DNA of 15,339 nt from Cesiribacter sp. (GTDB taxonomy: Bacteria; Bacteroidota; Bacteroidia; Cytophagales; Cyclobacteriaceae), in contig JASLAE010000030.1 in the NCBI GenBank assembly GCA_030147305.1, positions 1 through 15,339 on the forward strand. The letters are read 5' to 3'. Made by a program: the position numbers and the translations under genes. Shown here in pieces: positions 6,103 to 13,689 of this stretch (its first letter is position 1; the number at the start of each line of letters is the position of its first letter). The notes under the pieces were generated by a model that saw only the letters and a list, made by a program, of their open reading frames with translations, did not search any database and had not been told where the DNA came from.

Positions 6103-6636
6103 TTACCAGTTTGCTACAGTAGCATTGAAGACATCAAAGGTGATCCTTTCAAAGATCTCTTGAATGAGGCGAGGCTCTTCGCTTTGTAAATCTGTCTTAT
6201 CTGGGTCATAATCTGCCCAATAAGAAAAGGTTCTTTCAAAGCTTTGGGCTTCGTCCTGGGTGTTCACATAAATAACTCTTACAGCAATGGTTAACCGCTG
6301 CTGGCCCGCCAGGTCACTGATCTGGTCGTTACCGGTAGCCGTAGGTGCAACAGGGGCAAGGTCCCACCCAACAATGCTGCCTTCCAGCTGCAGGTCTCCG
6401 CCATTGTCCTGTAAACTAAGATTGGTGTTGCGCTGATAAAAATCCCTCAGACCTTCTGTAAAGGATTGAGAAAGGGTAGGAGGTCCGCCACCAGATTCGT
6501 TATAGAAGCTTTGCACGGAAATGGTAGCAACGGTGGGTGGCAGGTTGGATCCTGTAAAGGAATAAAAGCCACAGCCCTGAAGCATAAAAACCACAGCCAG
6601 CAACAAACCAGTGCAGGCTTTATTCTTCAATCTCAT
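6103..6636 (-). CDS. lptE: LptE-family LPS-assembly lipoprotein
   Basis: LptE plugs the LptD barrel in the outer membrane and helps insert lipopolysaccharide on the cell surface. The 177-residue product has a basic N-terminus, a hydrophobic stretch and the lipobox MLQGC with the acylated cysteine at C22, followed directly by GFYSFTGSNLPP, typical of Bacteroidota LptE. The mature part alternates strands and helices (SQSFTEGLRDFYQR, LEGSIVGWDLAP). The ATG at 6636 lies inside the end of the upstream activator gene, a 17-base overlap, so the two are probably translationally coupled. The family call rests on sequence style plus the conserved position. Confidence 0.88.
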   Translation of the reverse strand: MRLKNKACTGLLLAVVFMLQGCGFYSFTGSNLPPTVATISVQSFYNESGGGPPTLSQSFTEGLRDFYQRNTNLSLQDNGGDLQLEGSIVGWDLAPVAPTATGNDQISDLAGQQRLTIAVRVIYVNTQDEAQSFERTFSYWADYDPDKTDLQSEEPRLIQEIFERITFDVFNATVANW

Positions 6637-7888
6637 ATTGTTTTATTTTGCGATAAAGCGTACGTTCAGAAATTCCCAGATCACGGGCCGCCCATTTACG
6701 CTTGTTACTATTCTTACGTAACGCTTTAACAATCATTTCCTTTTCTTTTTTCTCTAAAGAAAGTGATTCATCTTCTTCTATTTCATGGGTAATGTCTTCT
6801 ACACTATCCATCTCGTACTCTTCTTCATCGGGTCTTGCAGTTGGGCGATCAAGGCGCAGGCTTACTTCTTCAGACTCGTCAAACTCTGCACCGGTACCCA
6901 GGCTGTGAAACAGGTTGCTATGCTCGTGGATGATCTGGCTACCATTACTCTCGTTTTGAAGCACATCATGGACCAGTTTCTTCAATTCTGTCAGGTCTCG
7001 ACGCATTTCAAAAAGCACTTTATACAAAAGATCCCTTTCAGTAAAATTTTCGTCTTTTGACTGTTGCTGCCGGGGTATTATGGCAGGCACAAGATTGCCC
7101 TCCTGTGGCAGGTACCGGCGCAGGGTGTCTGCATTGATGTCCCTGTTTATTTCCAGAACACTGATCTGTTCTACCAGGTTTTTAAGCTGCCTGATGTTAC
7201 CCGGGAAACGATAATTGAGCAGAATATTTATGGCATCGGGCTCCAGTTTGATGGGTCGTACACGATAGCGCTCTGCAAAGTCAGTAGCAAATTTTAGAAA
7301 GAGCAACTCCACATCATCGCCCCGTTCGCGCAGGGGGGGTACATAAATGGGTACTGTGCTTAATCGATAATAAAGGTCTTCCCTGAACTTCCTTTTTTCG
7401 ACAGCTTCCACCAGATTTACATTGGTAGCCGTTACTACCCGCACATCTGTTTTCTGTACTTTAGAAGAGCCCACACGAATAAATTCACCATTTTCCAGTA
7501 CCCGTAGCAGACGTGCCTGTGTACCCAGGGGCATTTCACCAATCTCATCCAGAAAAATGGTGCCACCATTCGTTACTTCGAAATAGCCTTTGCGCGCTTC
7601 TGAAGCACCTGTAAAAGAGCCTTTCTCATGCCCAAACAGTTCCGAATCTATGGTGCCTTCGGGAATGGCACCACAGTTAATGGCTATGAACTGGCCATGC
7701 TTGCGAGCACTGAGATGGTGAATGATCTTAGAAAAAGATTCTTTACCCACGCCGCTCTCTCCTGATATGAGCACCGTCATATCAGTAGGGGCAACCTGAG
7801 CGGCCACCTTTATGGCATGGTTCAGTAATGATGAATTACCTACAATGCCAAAGCGAAGTTTTATTGATTGAAGCTCCTGTTCGGTCAC
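6620..7888 (-). CDS. Sigma-54-dependent transcriptional activator without receiver domain
   Basis: An AAA+ enhancer-binding protein that remodels RNA polymerase holding sigma-54. Of 422 residues, about 13-240 are the ATPase: Walker A GESGVGKE (43-50), the sigma-54 contact loop as GSFTGA (90-95, Ser in place of the usual Ala), Walker B GGTIFLDE (108-115), and arginine-finger region FREDLYYRL. A variable acidic linker (about 265-375) follows, then a Fis-type helix-turn-helix (about 384-420, AARDLGISERTLYRKIKQY). There is no N-terminal phospho-receiver or sensory domain, so control must come from the linker, partners or expression level. The start is GTG at 7888, with an in-frame TAA four codons upstream. 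Its targets are not visible here; the Fis and AAA+ assignments are certain. Confidence 0.95.
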   Translation of the reverse strand: MTEQELQSIKLRFGIVGNSSLLNHAIKVAAQVAPTDMTVLISGESGVGKESFSKIIHHLSARKHGQFIAINCGAIPEGTIDSELFGHEKGSFTGASEARKGYFEVTNGGTIFLDEIGEMPLGTQARLLRVLENGEFIRVGSSKVQKTDVRVVTATNVNLVEAVEKRKFREDLYYRLSTVPIYVPPLRERGDDVELLFLKFATDFAERYRVRPIKLEPDAINILLNYRFPGNIRQLKNLVEQISVLEINRDINADTLRRYLPQEGNLVPAIIPRQQQSKDENFTERDLLYKVLFEMRRDLTELKKLVHDVLQNESNGSQIIHEHSNLFHSLGTGAEFDESEEVSLRLDRPTARPDEEEYEMDSVEDITHEIEEDESLSLEKKEKEMIVKALRKNSNKRKWAARDLGISERTLYRKIKQYEIEE

Positions 7889-7918
7889 TGGGAAGTTTTA
7901 ATTTAGCATTATCCTGAA

Positions 7919-7962
7919 TGGTGATGACCACCAACATATCTTATGTATTCTGGTAATCACCA
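7919..7962 (-). other. Hairpin in the miaB-activator intergenic gap
   Basis: The 109-base gap holds TGGTGAT (7919-7925) and its inverse ATCACCA (7956-7962), with further pairing inside (CCA with TGG, and ACATA with TATGT). No T-run follows on the minus strand, so it is not a typical terminator. It could protect the mRNA or change the ratio of miaB to the downstream genes. The function is unknown. Confidence 0.35.
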
Positions 7963-7997
7963 ACTCATTTTATATTGATGTCTTGTTGGCTAAGGAG

Positions 7998-9470
7998 CTA
8001 TACGAGCGCATAATCAGCAACTACTTCACCAAAAAGTGTAGCACCCGAACAACCTGTAACAAGCACATGTACATACTGCCCTTTTTCCAGCTTTCCTTTA
8101 TCGAAAACCACCACTTTGTTGGCCGTGGTGCGTCCCTGTAGCTGCGCTTCAGATTTGCGTGAAACACCTTCTATCAGGATCTTATGCACTTTGCCCACAT
8201 CCATTTTATTGCGCTCCAGTGAATACTGTTGCTGTTTTTGGATGATCTCGGCCAGTCTGCGTTTTTTCACTTCCAGCGGAATATCATCTTGATATTTCTT
8301 GGCAGCCAGGGTACCAGGGCGTTCGCTATAGAAAAACATATAGCTAAAATCATATTTCACCTGGTCCATCAGGCTTAAACTATCCTGATGCTCCTCTTCT
8401 GTTTCTGTACAGAAGCCAGCAATAAAATCGGAGCTGATGCCACATTCCTGACCAAGAATTCGGCGAATTGCCGTTACACGATCTAAATACCAATCCCGGT
8501 CGTATGTACGATTCATGAGCTGCAAAACCCTGCTGTTACCGCTTTGTGCGGGAAGGTGAATATATTTGCAGATGTTTTCGTAGCGGGCCATGGTATGCAG
8601 CACTTCATCTGTAATGTCTTTGGGATGAGAAGTAGAGAAGCGCACCCTTAAGTCCGGGTTTACTTCTGCAACCATCTGAAGCAATTGTGCAAAGTTAACC
8701 AGCTGGCTTACACCAGCTTTCTCCAGCTTTGCTTTGTTGTTTTCTTCCGGCGACCATTTATAACTGTCTACATTCTGGCCCAGGAGCGTAACCTCCCGGA
8801 AACCCTGCTGAAACAGGGTCTGTGCTTCTGCAACGATGGAATGCGGGTCGCGGCTGCGCTCCCTGCCGCGGGTAAATGGCACTACACAAAACGAGCACAT
8901 ATTATCGCAGCCACGCATGATGGAGATAAATGCAGTTACCCCATTAGAATTCAGCCGCACCGGAGAGATATCTGCATAGGTTTCTTCCCGGGAAAGAAAA
9001 ACATTCACTGCTTTTTGTCCATCATCGGCACTGTTGATGAGGTTTGGTAAATCCCGGTAGGCATCCGGACCTACCACCATATCAACAATTTTTTCTTCTT
9101 CCAGCAATTTTTCTTTCAGGCGTTCGGCCATACAGCCCAGAACACCCACCAGTAAATGGGGTTTCTGCCGCTTTAAGCCGTTAAAATGGGTTAGGCGGTT
9201 ACGAACCGTTTGCTCAGCTTTCTCACGAATAGAGCAGGTGTTCAGGAATATGATATCAGCAAGCTCGGCCTCGCTGGTAGTATCGAAGCCTTCTTTCTGC
9301 ATGATGGATGAGACAATTTCACTGTCGGAGAAATTCATCTGGCAGCCATAGCTTTCGATGTAAAGCTTACGGGATTTGCCGGTATTTTGCTCCTCAGAAA
9401 TCTTAATACCGCAGCTTTCTTCCTTTGTTTCCGGCTGCAACAGTGTTATGTCCTGTATCAGGTTATTCAT
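7998..9470 (-). CDS. miaB: tRNA-2-methylthio-N6-isopentenyladenosine(37) synthase MiaB
   Basis: A radical-SAM enzyme that adds a methylthio group to i6A at position 37 of tRNAs reading UNN codons. It is 490 residues. The N-terminal UPF0004 domain carries three cluster-binding cysteines: C43 (ESYGCQMN), C79 (NTCSIREKA) and C113 (VLGCMAE). The radical-SAM motif is C188, C192 and C195 (RGCDNMCSFC), followed by RGRERSR. The C-terminal TRAM domain (about 425-490) binds tRNA. About 35 extra residues precede the first domain. The paralogue MtaB is less likely because the QMNFSDSE and CSFCVVPFTRG patterns are MiaB-type. It has its own promoter (9585-9616) and heads the cluster running toward secG. 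Confidence 0.96.
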   Translation of the reverse strand: MNNLIQDITLLQPETKEESCGIKISEEQNTGKSRKLYIESYGCQMNFSDSEIVSSIMQKEGFDTTSEAELADIIFLNTCSIREKAEQTVRNRLTHFNGLKRQKPHLLVGVLGCMAERLKEKLLEEEKIVDMVVGPDAYRDLPNLINSADDGQKAVNVFLSREETYADISPVRLNSNGVTAFISIMRGCDNMCSFCVVPFTRGRERSRDPHSIVAEAQTLFQQGFREVTLLGQNVDSYKWSPEENNKAKLEKAGVSQLVNFAQLLQMVAEVNPDLRVRFSTSHPKDITDEVLHTMARYENICKYIHLPAQSGNSRVLQLMNRTYDRDWYLDRVTAIRRILGQECGISSDFIAGFCTETEEEHQDSLSLMDQVKYDFSYMFFYSERPGTLAAKKYQDDIPLEVKKRRLAEIIQKQQQYSLERNKMDVGKVHKILIEGVSRKSEAQLQGRTTANKVVVFDKGKLEKGQYVHVLVTGCSGATLFGEVVADYALV

Positions 9471-9584
9471 ACTAAATTCTTCCGCGTAGGTAGTTTGGTA
9501 ATCACAACATAAAAATCTCAGGCTTTACCAAAGGCTCTTCGAGCTGGCTAAGCGCCTTGGATTCAATGCTGCATTAACAGGATG

Positions 9585-9616
9585 CAAATATAGGAAATTC
9601 CTGAATGTTGTGACAA
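9585..9616 (-). promoter_or_regulatory. Promoter of miaB (Bacteroidota-type)
   Basis: The minus strand reads TTG (9616-9614), a 21-base spacer, then TATATTTG (9592-9585), matching the -33 TTG and -7 TAnnTTTG pattern of this phylum's housekeeping sigma factor. Transcription would start near 9578, giving a leader of roughly 108 bases before the miaB ATG. Confidence 0.65.
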
Positions 9617-9644
9617 TTTGGCAGTCTTATTCCTGTACCACCGT

Positions 9645-10943
9645 TTATAAATCATTGGTACCAGCCTGGAGCAATTGCAGGATTGCCTTTGCCTTTAACA
9701 GGCATTCTGCATATTCCTGTTCAGGATCTGAATCCCAGGTAATGGCTCCGCCAACGCTGAATGTAAGTTTCTGATGTTGAGTGTCATACAGCATGCTGCG
9801 AATGACCACGTTGAAATCAAAATCACCGGCAGGTGTAATGTAACCGGCTGCGCCACTATATAAACCACGCTGTGTTAACTCATATTGATCTATCAGCTCC
9901 ATTACAATTTTTTTAGGAGCGCCCGTCATACTTCCCATGGGGAAGGCTGCTTTTACTGCCTCCATAAACGGAACACCCGGTCTAAGCCGGCCGGTAATGG
10001 TTGAGGTCATCTGGTGAACCTGCTGAAAACTATAAATGCCAAAAAGCTCTGGCACTGCCACCGTGCCCCAGGTACAACTGCGTGCAAGATCATTGCGCAC
10101 AAGATCTACGATCATGAGGTTCTCCGCACGGTCTTTTTCACTTTTGGCTAATTGTGCTTTTAGCAGCTCGTCTTCAACCAGTGTTTCTCCTCTCTTGATG
10201 GTTCCTTTAATGGGTTGGGAGATAAGCAGATCTGCTTCTTTTTTCAGGAATCTTTCAGGAGAGGCGGAAATCAGGAATTGATGACCATAACGGTGAAAGC
10301 AGGTAAAAGGAGCAGGAGAATTGGCCTTAAGCTGGCGGAACAACATCAGCGGATCTTCTTCATAAGCATTTACCCCAAACGCAAAGCACAGGTTGAGCTC
10401 ATAGCAATCGCCTTCTCTGATGTGGTTCTTAATAGCCGCTACTCTTGCAAGGTATTCCTGTTTATCCATCAATGCCTTGGGTTGGGCAGCTTTACAGGCA
10501 CGCAAGGGCACAGGCTGAACAGCTCTTATAGCATTAAAAATTTGCATGGGGCTCTCAATGCTTTCAATTTCAACCCCACAGTCATTAAATAAAAGCAGGT
10601 GTTTGGGGCTGAAGAAAGTGCATAGAGCAAAAGGAACGATCGTTTTATGCCGGCTGCTCAGCCCATGAATCTTATTTTTTAAATCGTAGGTAAGATAACC
10701 AAAGCGCCAGCCAGGCTGCTGCTCATGCTTTTGCTGAAGTTTCTGGAAAGGTATATCACCCAGTTCCAGCAACTCATGGGCACCTATGGCCAACACATGC
10801 TGAAATGCACCATATGGATATGTAATCTTACAGTTGGTATAATAAGCCAGATACTCCTCTTCCTGCATAGCCCATTGCAGGGCCTGCTCAATAAAATGGC
10901 CGATTTCAGCGGCAGGAATATCAAAGCTTTCTTTCTGAGGCAT
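9645..10943 (-). CDS. pabB: Aminodeoxychorismate synthase component I
   Basis: PabB aminates chorismate to 4-amino-4-deoxychorismate on the route to p-aminobenzoate and folate, using ammonia from a PabA glutaminase that is not in this window. The chorismate-binding core shows LISASPERFL, PIKGTIKRG with the lysine that marks PabB rather than TrpE (TrpE normally has PIAGT), DRAENLMIVDLVRNDL, the MTGAPK motif, and a C-terminal IRSMLY...GGAITWDSDPEQEY. I chose ATG at 10943 (432 residues). A TTG at 10952 would add three residues, but it overlaps the -7 promoter box and would lie upstream of the expected transcript start. The next gene upstream ends in its own terminator, so pabB is probably a single-gene unit. 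Confidence 0.93.
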   Translation of the reverse strand: MPQKESFDIPAAEIGHFIEQALQWAMQEEEYLAYYTNCKITYPYGAFQHVLAIGAHELLELGDIPFQKLQQKHEQQPGWRFGYLTYDLKNKIHGLSSRHKTIVPFALCTFFSPKHLLLFNDCGVEIESIESPMQIFNAIRAVQPVPLRACKAAQPKALMDKQEYLARVAAIKNHIREGDCYELNLCFAFGVNAYEEDPLMLFRQLKANSPAPFTCFHRYGHQFLISASPERFLKKEADLLISQPIKGTIKRGETLVEDELLKAQLAKSEKDRAENLMIVDLVRNDLARSCTWGTVAVPELFGIYSFQQVHQMTSTITGRLRPGVPFMEAVKAAFPMGSMTGAPKKIVMELIDQYELTQRGLYSGAAGYITPAGDFDFNVVIRSMLYDTQHQKLTFSVGGAITWDSDPEQEYAECLLKAKAILQLLQAGTNDL

Positions 10944-10949
10944 CAGGCG

Positions 10950-10957
10950 CAAAGATA
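10950..10957 (-). promoter_or_regulatory. -7 box of the pabB promoter
   Basis: TATCTTTG on the minus strand matches TAnnTTTG. It sits only 6 bases before the pabB ATG, so the transcript would be leaderless or nearly so. No good TTG was found at the -33 distance because that stretch is the yceI-like gene's terminator hairpin. Confidence 0.5.
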
Positions 10958-10990
10958 AAAAAAGGGAAGTCCTAAGCAGAACTTCCCTTT
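10957..10990 (-). terminator. Terminator of the YceI-family gene
   Basis: AAAGGGAAGT at 10961-10970 pairs perfectly with ACTTCCCTTT at 10981-10990 around a 10-base loop. On the minus strand it runs into a T-tract that borders the pabB -7 box. It begins 22 bases past the stop of the upstream gene. Confidence 0.85.
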
Positions 10991-11012
10991 AAGCTAAACG
11001 AAATTAAAAACC

Positions 11013-11753
11013 TTATTGCTTTTTAGCATTCAAATCGAAGCCAATTGCTACGTTATTGAAAATTACTTCATCTTTAGCCCTGTTAGTAGGGCTGGTATCG
11101 TCACGGAAAGTAATGCCCCACTGGGTGCGGTCAATCACAAAACGAGCTTTGGCCTGCAGACCAGCGTCTGTTAATTCAATACGGGCAGGGAAAGTAACGC
11201 TAAGCGTAGTATCGCGAAGGGTAAGGTTACCCGTTACACGGTGCGTTGGGTTGGTTACTTCAGGAACGAACTGATCAGCTGCATTGTCAACTTCTTTGCT
11301 TGCTTCTTCACTAAGGGTGGCATCTGCTCCAGTAGTGTTATCCAGCTTAGCAACATTAGTGATCTCAAATTTTGCAGTAGGATGGTTCGCCACATCAAAG
11401 AAATCTGGAGATTTCAGGTGTCCGGTTAGTTTTTGTTTGTAATCACCATCCAGGTCTTTTACATCTATATTATTAAGATCCATCACCAAAGTGCCACCTG
11501 CAACCTCGCCATTCTGTACCTGCAGAGCACCATTCTCCAGTCCAAAAGAGCCATAGTGACGTCCGCCGGGCTTAAGGCCAATCCAGCCTATCTTACTTTC
11601 GGTAGTATCCACAGAAAACATAGCAGCACCCTGCACATCGCTAACTTCCTGGGCAGCGCCTACTTCGGCTACATCACCAGCTGGTTTGCTATCACAGGCT
11701 ACAAAAAAAGCGCCTGAAAGCATGAGGGCAAAAAGAGATTTGTTCAATTTCAT
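11013..11753 (-). CDS. YceI-family lipoprotein
   Basis: YceI-like proteins are lipocalin-fold barrels that bind long isoprenoid or other lipid chains in the periplasm. The 246-residue product has a lipoprotein signal (hydrophobic residues 6-19, then ACDSKP with C20). A short linker follows, then the YceI domain from about residue 46 to the end: FSVDTTESKIGWIGLK, GRHYGSFGLENGALQV, LTGHLKSPDFFDVANHPTAKFEIT, HRVTGNLTLRDTTLSVTFPARI and RTQWGITFRDD. A roughly 25-residue acidic insertion (about 138-165) separates two strands of the usual fold. It has its own promoter and terminator, so it is a single-gene unit. The ligand is unknown. Confidence 0.93.
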   Translation of the reverse strand: MKLNKSLFALMLSGAFFVACDSKPAGDVAEVGAAQEVSDVQGAAMFSVDTTESKIGWIGLKPGGRHYGSFGLENGALQVQNGEVAGGTLVMDLNNIDVKDLDGDYKQKLTGHLKSPDFFDVANHPTAKFEITNVAKLDNTTGADATLSEEASKEVDNAADQFVPEVTNPTHRVTGNLTLRDTTLSVTFPARIELTDAGLQAKARFVIDRTQWGITFRDDTSPTNRAKDEVIFNNVAIGFDLNAKKQ

Positions 11754-11790
11754 TGTTCTTGCGAATTAAGTTATTTAAAGAATCGCGTTA

Positions 11791-11822
11791 CAAAGGTAAA
11801 GCAATTTCTATAACAGGCACAA
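11791..11822 (-). promoter_or_regulatory. Promoter of the YceI-family gene
   Basis: The minus strand carries TTG (11822-11820), a 21-base spacer and TACCTTTG (11798-11791), the same layout as the miaB promoter. The expected start is about 30 bases before the gene's ATG at 11753. Confidence 0.65.
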
Positions 11823-11865
11823 CATAAATCAGGTATTAAATGTTCAAACATCGATTGAATTATTA

Positions 11866-11891
11866 AAAAGCCGGATGGTAATCCGGCTTTT
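11866..11891 (-). terminator. Terminator of the fadL-like / SGNH operon
   Basis: AAAAGCCGGAT at 11866-11876 pairs perfectly over 11 bases with ATCCGGCTTTT at 11881-11891 around a 4-base loop, with Ts following on the minus strand. It starts 5 bases past the SGNH hydrolase stop. Confidence 0.88.
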
Positions 11892-11895
11892 ATAA

Positions 11896-13677
11896 TCAAT
11901 TGTTCGGGAATGCAACAGCAGGATAGTTATTCAGGCTAGGTTCCGGTATTTGAGAATCATAGTAAGCATTGATGGTATTGATAAATTGCTTTGCAACCAG
12001 TGCATAACCTTTAGGGGTAAGGTGCACACCATCTAAACTAAATGCATTACCAGTAATGAAAGCAGCAGTAAAACGGGTGCCATTTTCTGTTACTCCGTTA
12101 TTGGCAACCTGCTCAAAGAATGCATTCATATCTACCAGCGCCAGGGTATTTTCATTAGCAACTTCAGATATAATGCTATTGTATGCAGTTATTGCTTCAT
12201 TGATGGCAGTTAATTCAGCAGCATCTAAAATATATTTATCAGCTTTAGGTAGTGCTGCGGTTTGTGGAGTTAACTGACCCTCTGCCTGCGCGCTGAGCAA
12301 TATGCGCTCACCTTCGCGCAGGTGTCTGATGCCCAGTGGATTTTCAGGACTATCATCTTCAATGATAAACGCATTAGGGCCTTCTACAAAATTAGGATAT
12401 ATGCCGGCTGCTTGCAGCTGCGTTTTTTGGGCACTGAATACAGAATCAATGGCTGCCTTCAAAGCGACCTGATTTTCTTCTGGCAGCTGCTCAGCTTCAT
12501 AGGCTGTTAGCGTTTGCTCAATGCTTTGATCGATAGCAGCCTGATTGGCTTCCAGCTGCGCATCAATGATTGGATAAACCCCATTGTAACTTGGATCTCG
12601 CTCATCTGCTGGCAGAAAGTAATTTTCATTTAAAGCAGTGGTTAAGCCTGCTATTTGCTGATCTGCCTGACCGGAAGCGATTACTGTCTCGGCACATGCT
12701 GCTGGATCTGGCGTTGTATTGCAAGGTGAGCTGGTGGCTATGTTTTGCTTGACAACAGCACGGGCAACACCTGGAATGATCTGCTCCTTCAAAGCACGCT
12801 CTGTCACCACATTTTCTATTACACCATAGGTAACGGCTTCCTGTAGCGAGGGATCAATCTGGCTAGCATATGTGTCATTAGCCAGGGTAGCCTGTTCAGC
12901 AGTAAGCTCAAGCTGGTTATACCGGATTAAAGCTACATAAGGTATTTTATTTACATCAGGAATATTGGCAATAGCCCCTTCAATATTTGCATTGGATGCC
13001 TTCAGCTGATCAATGATGGCCTTATAGCTTACTTCAAAGGCACCAGGGTCTGTAATGGTAGCATCTACACCCCCGGCAGTGGCGTATCCTAACACATCAT
13101 TGTTGCCGATCCAAAGCGTAAAGAAAGTGGGCGACTGTGCTGCAGCCATTTCTACGATGGTAGTAGTAGGGGTGGTGGCAAAACGGGCAAAGTATGGATT
13201 GCCTTGTGCCGAACCATAGCCTGGCATGGTAAGGCTACCTACTGTAGCACCCGGTACACCTAAGTTCTGATAGGTGCCGCTTACTGGTGTAAAAATGGTC
13301 GTATTGTCAAGACCATTTTGTTCAGCTACAATATTCGGCAGACCTGTCGACCCAAAACTTTCTATAAACCGTGTTCCGTTTGCTCGTCCTTCTGGCAACA
13401 GCGGTTGATTAAACTCCAGCTGGGGATTGATGTATTTGATTTTTTCGGCAATAATGGCCGGGTATGACCATTCCTGTCCCTGTCTGTTAAGGGCTCCATC
13501 AGCGTAGCCAGAAGTAAGAGAATTCCCCAAGGCTACATACAATGAAAAGTCTGCTTCGCCACGCGCTTCTTCATAATTGGGTGCATCGCGCTCAATTTCG
13601 GGCTCACAGGCTGTAGCAATGCCCAGCAGGGAAAGCACGACCAGTGGCTTTTTTAGGTATTGATTATATAAATACAT
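11896..13677 (-). CDS. SGNH/GDSL-family hydrolase, outer-membrane-type lipoprotein
   Basis: Probably an exported esterase or lipase. The N-terminus (residues 1-24) is a lipoprotein signal ending ATAC with C24. Catalytic blocks are visible: block I as ALGNSLTSGYADG with nucleophile S53 (GNSL replaces GDSL), block II NLGVPGA (138-144), block III WIGNNDVLG (189-197, with N193), and block V SLDGVHLTPKGY with D549 and H552. At 593 residues it is about twice the usual family length. The excess is a helical, Ala/Gln/Glu-rich insertion at roughly 245-435, between blocks III and V, with two cysteines (C319, C328) that could form a disulfide. It starts 12 bases after the fadL-like gene, so the two are co-transcribed. 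The substrate is unknown; an acyl ester is inferred. Confidence 0.88.
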   Translation of the reverse strand: MYLYNQYLKKPLVVLSLLGIATACEPEIERDAPNYEEARGEADFSLYVALGNSLTSGYADGALNRQGQEWSYPAIIAEKIKYINPQLEFNQPLLPEGRANGTRFIESFGSTGLPNIVAEQNGLDNTTIFTPVSGTYQNLGVPGATVGSLTMPGYGSAQGNPYFARFATTPTTTIVEMAAAQSPTFFTLWIGNNDVLGYATAGGVDATITDPGAFEVSYKAIIDQLKASNANIEGAIANIPDVNKIPYVALIRYNQLELTAEQATLANDTYASQIDPSLQEAVTYGVIENVVTERALKEQIIPGVARAVVKQNIATSSPCNTTPDPAACAETVIASGQADQQIAGLTTALNENYFLPADERDPSYNGVYPIIDAQLEANQAAIDQSIEQTLTAYEAEQLPEENQVALKAAIDSVFSAQKTQLQAAGIYPNFVEGPNAFIIEDDSPENPLGIRHLREGERILLSAQAEGQLTPQTAALPKADKYILDAAELTAINEAITAYNSIISEVANENTLALVDMNAFFEQVANNGVTENGTRFTAAFITGNAFSLDGVHLTPKGYALVAKQFINTINAYYDSQIPEPSLNNYPAVAFPNN

Positions 13678-13689
13678 ATTAATGCAGAT

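Noticed and set aside
8685..9050. 121-residue plus-strand open frame
   Set aside because: It is fully antisense to the conserved core of miaB and its composition has no recognisable fold.
9471..9584. Riboswitch or leader peptide in the 108-base miaB leader
   Set aside because: I see only short imperfect pairings (around GGCTCTTCGAGC) and no recognisable riboswitch core or obvious short gene with a start signal.
10943..10952. TTG start of pabB three codons upstream of the ATG
   Set aside because: The codon overlaps the -7 promoter box, so it would not be in the transcript; the ATG at 10943 is favoured.
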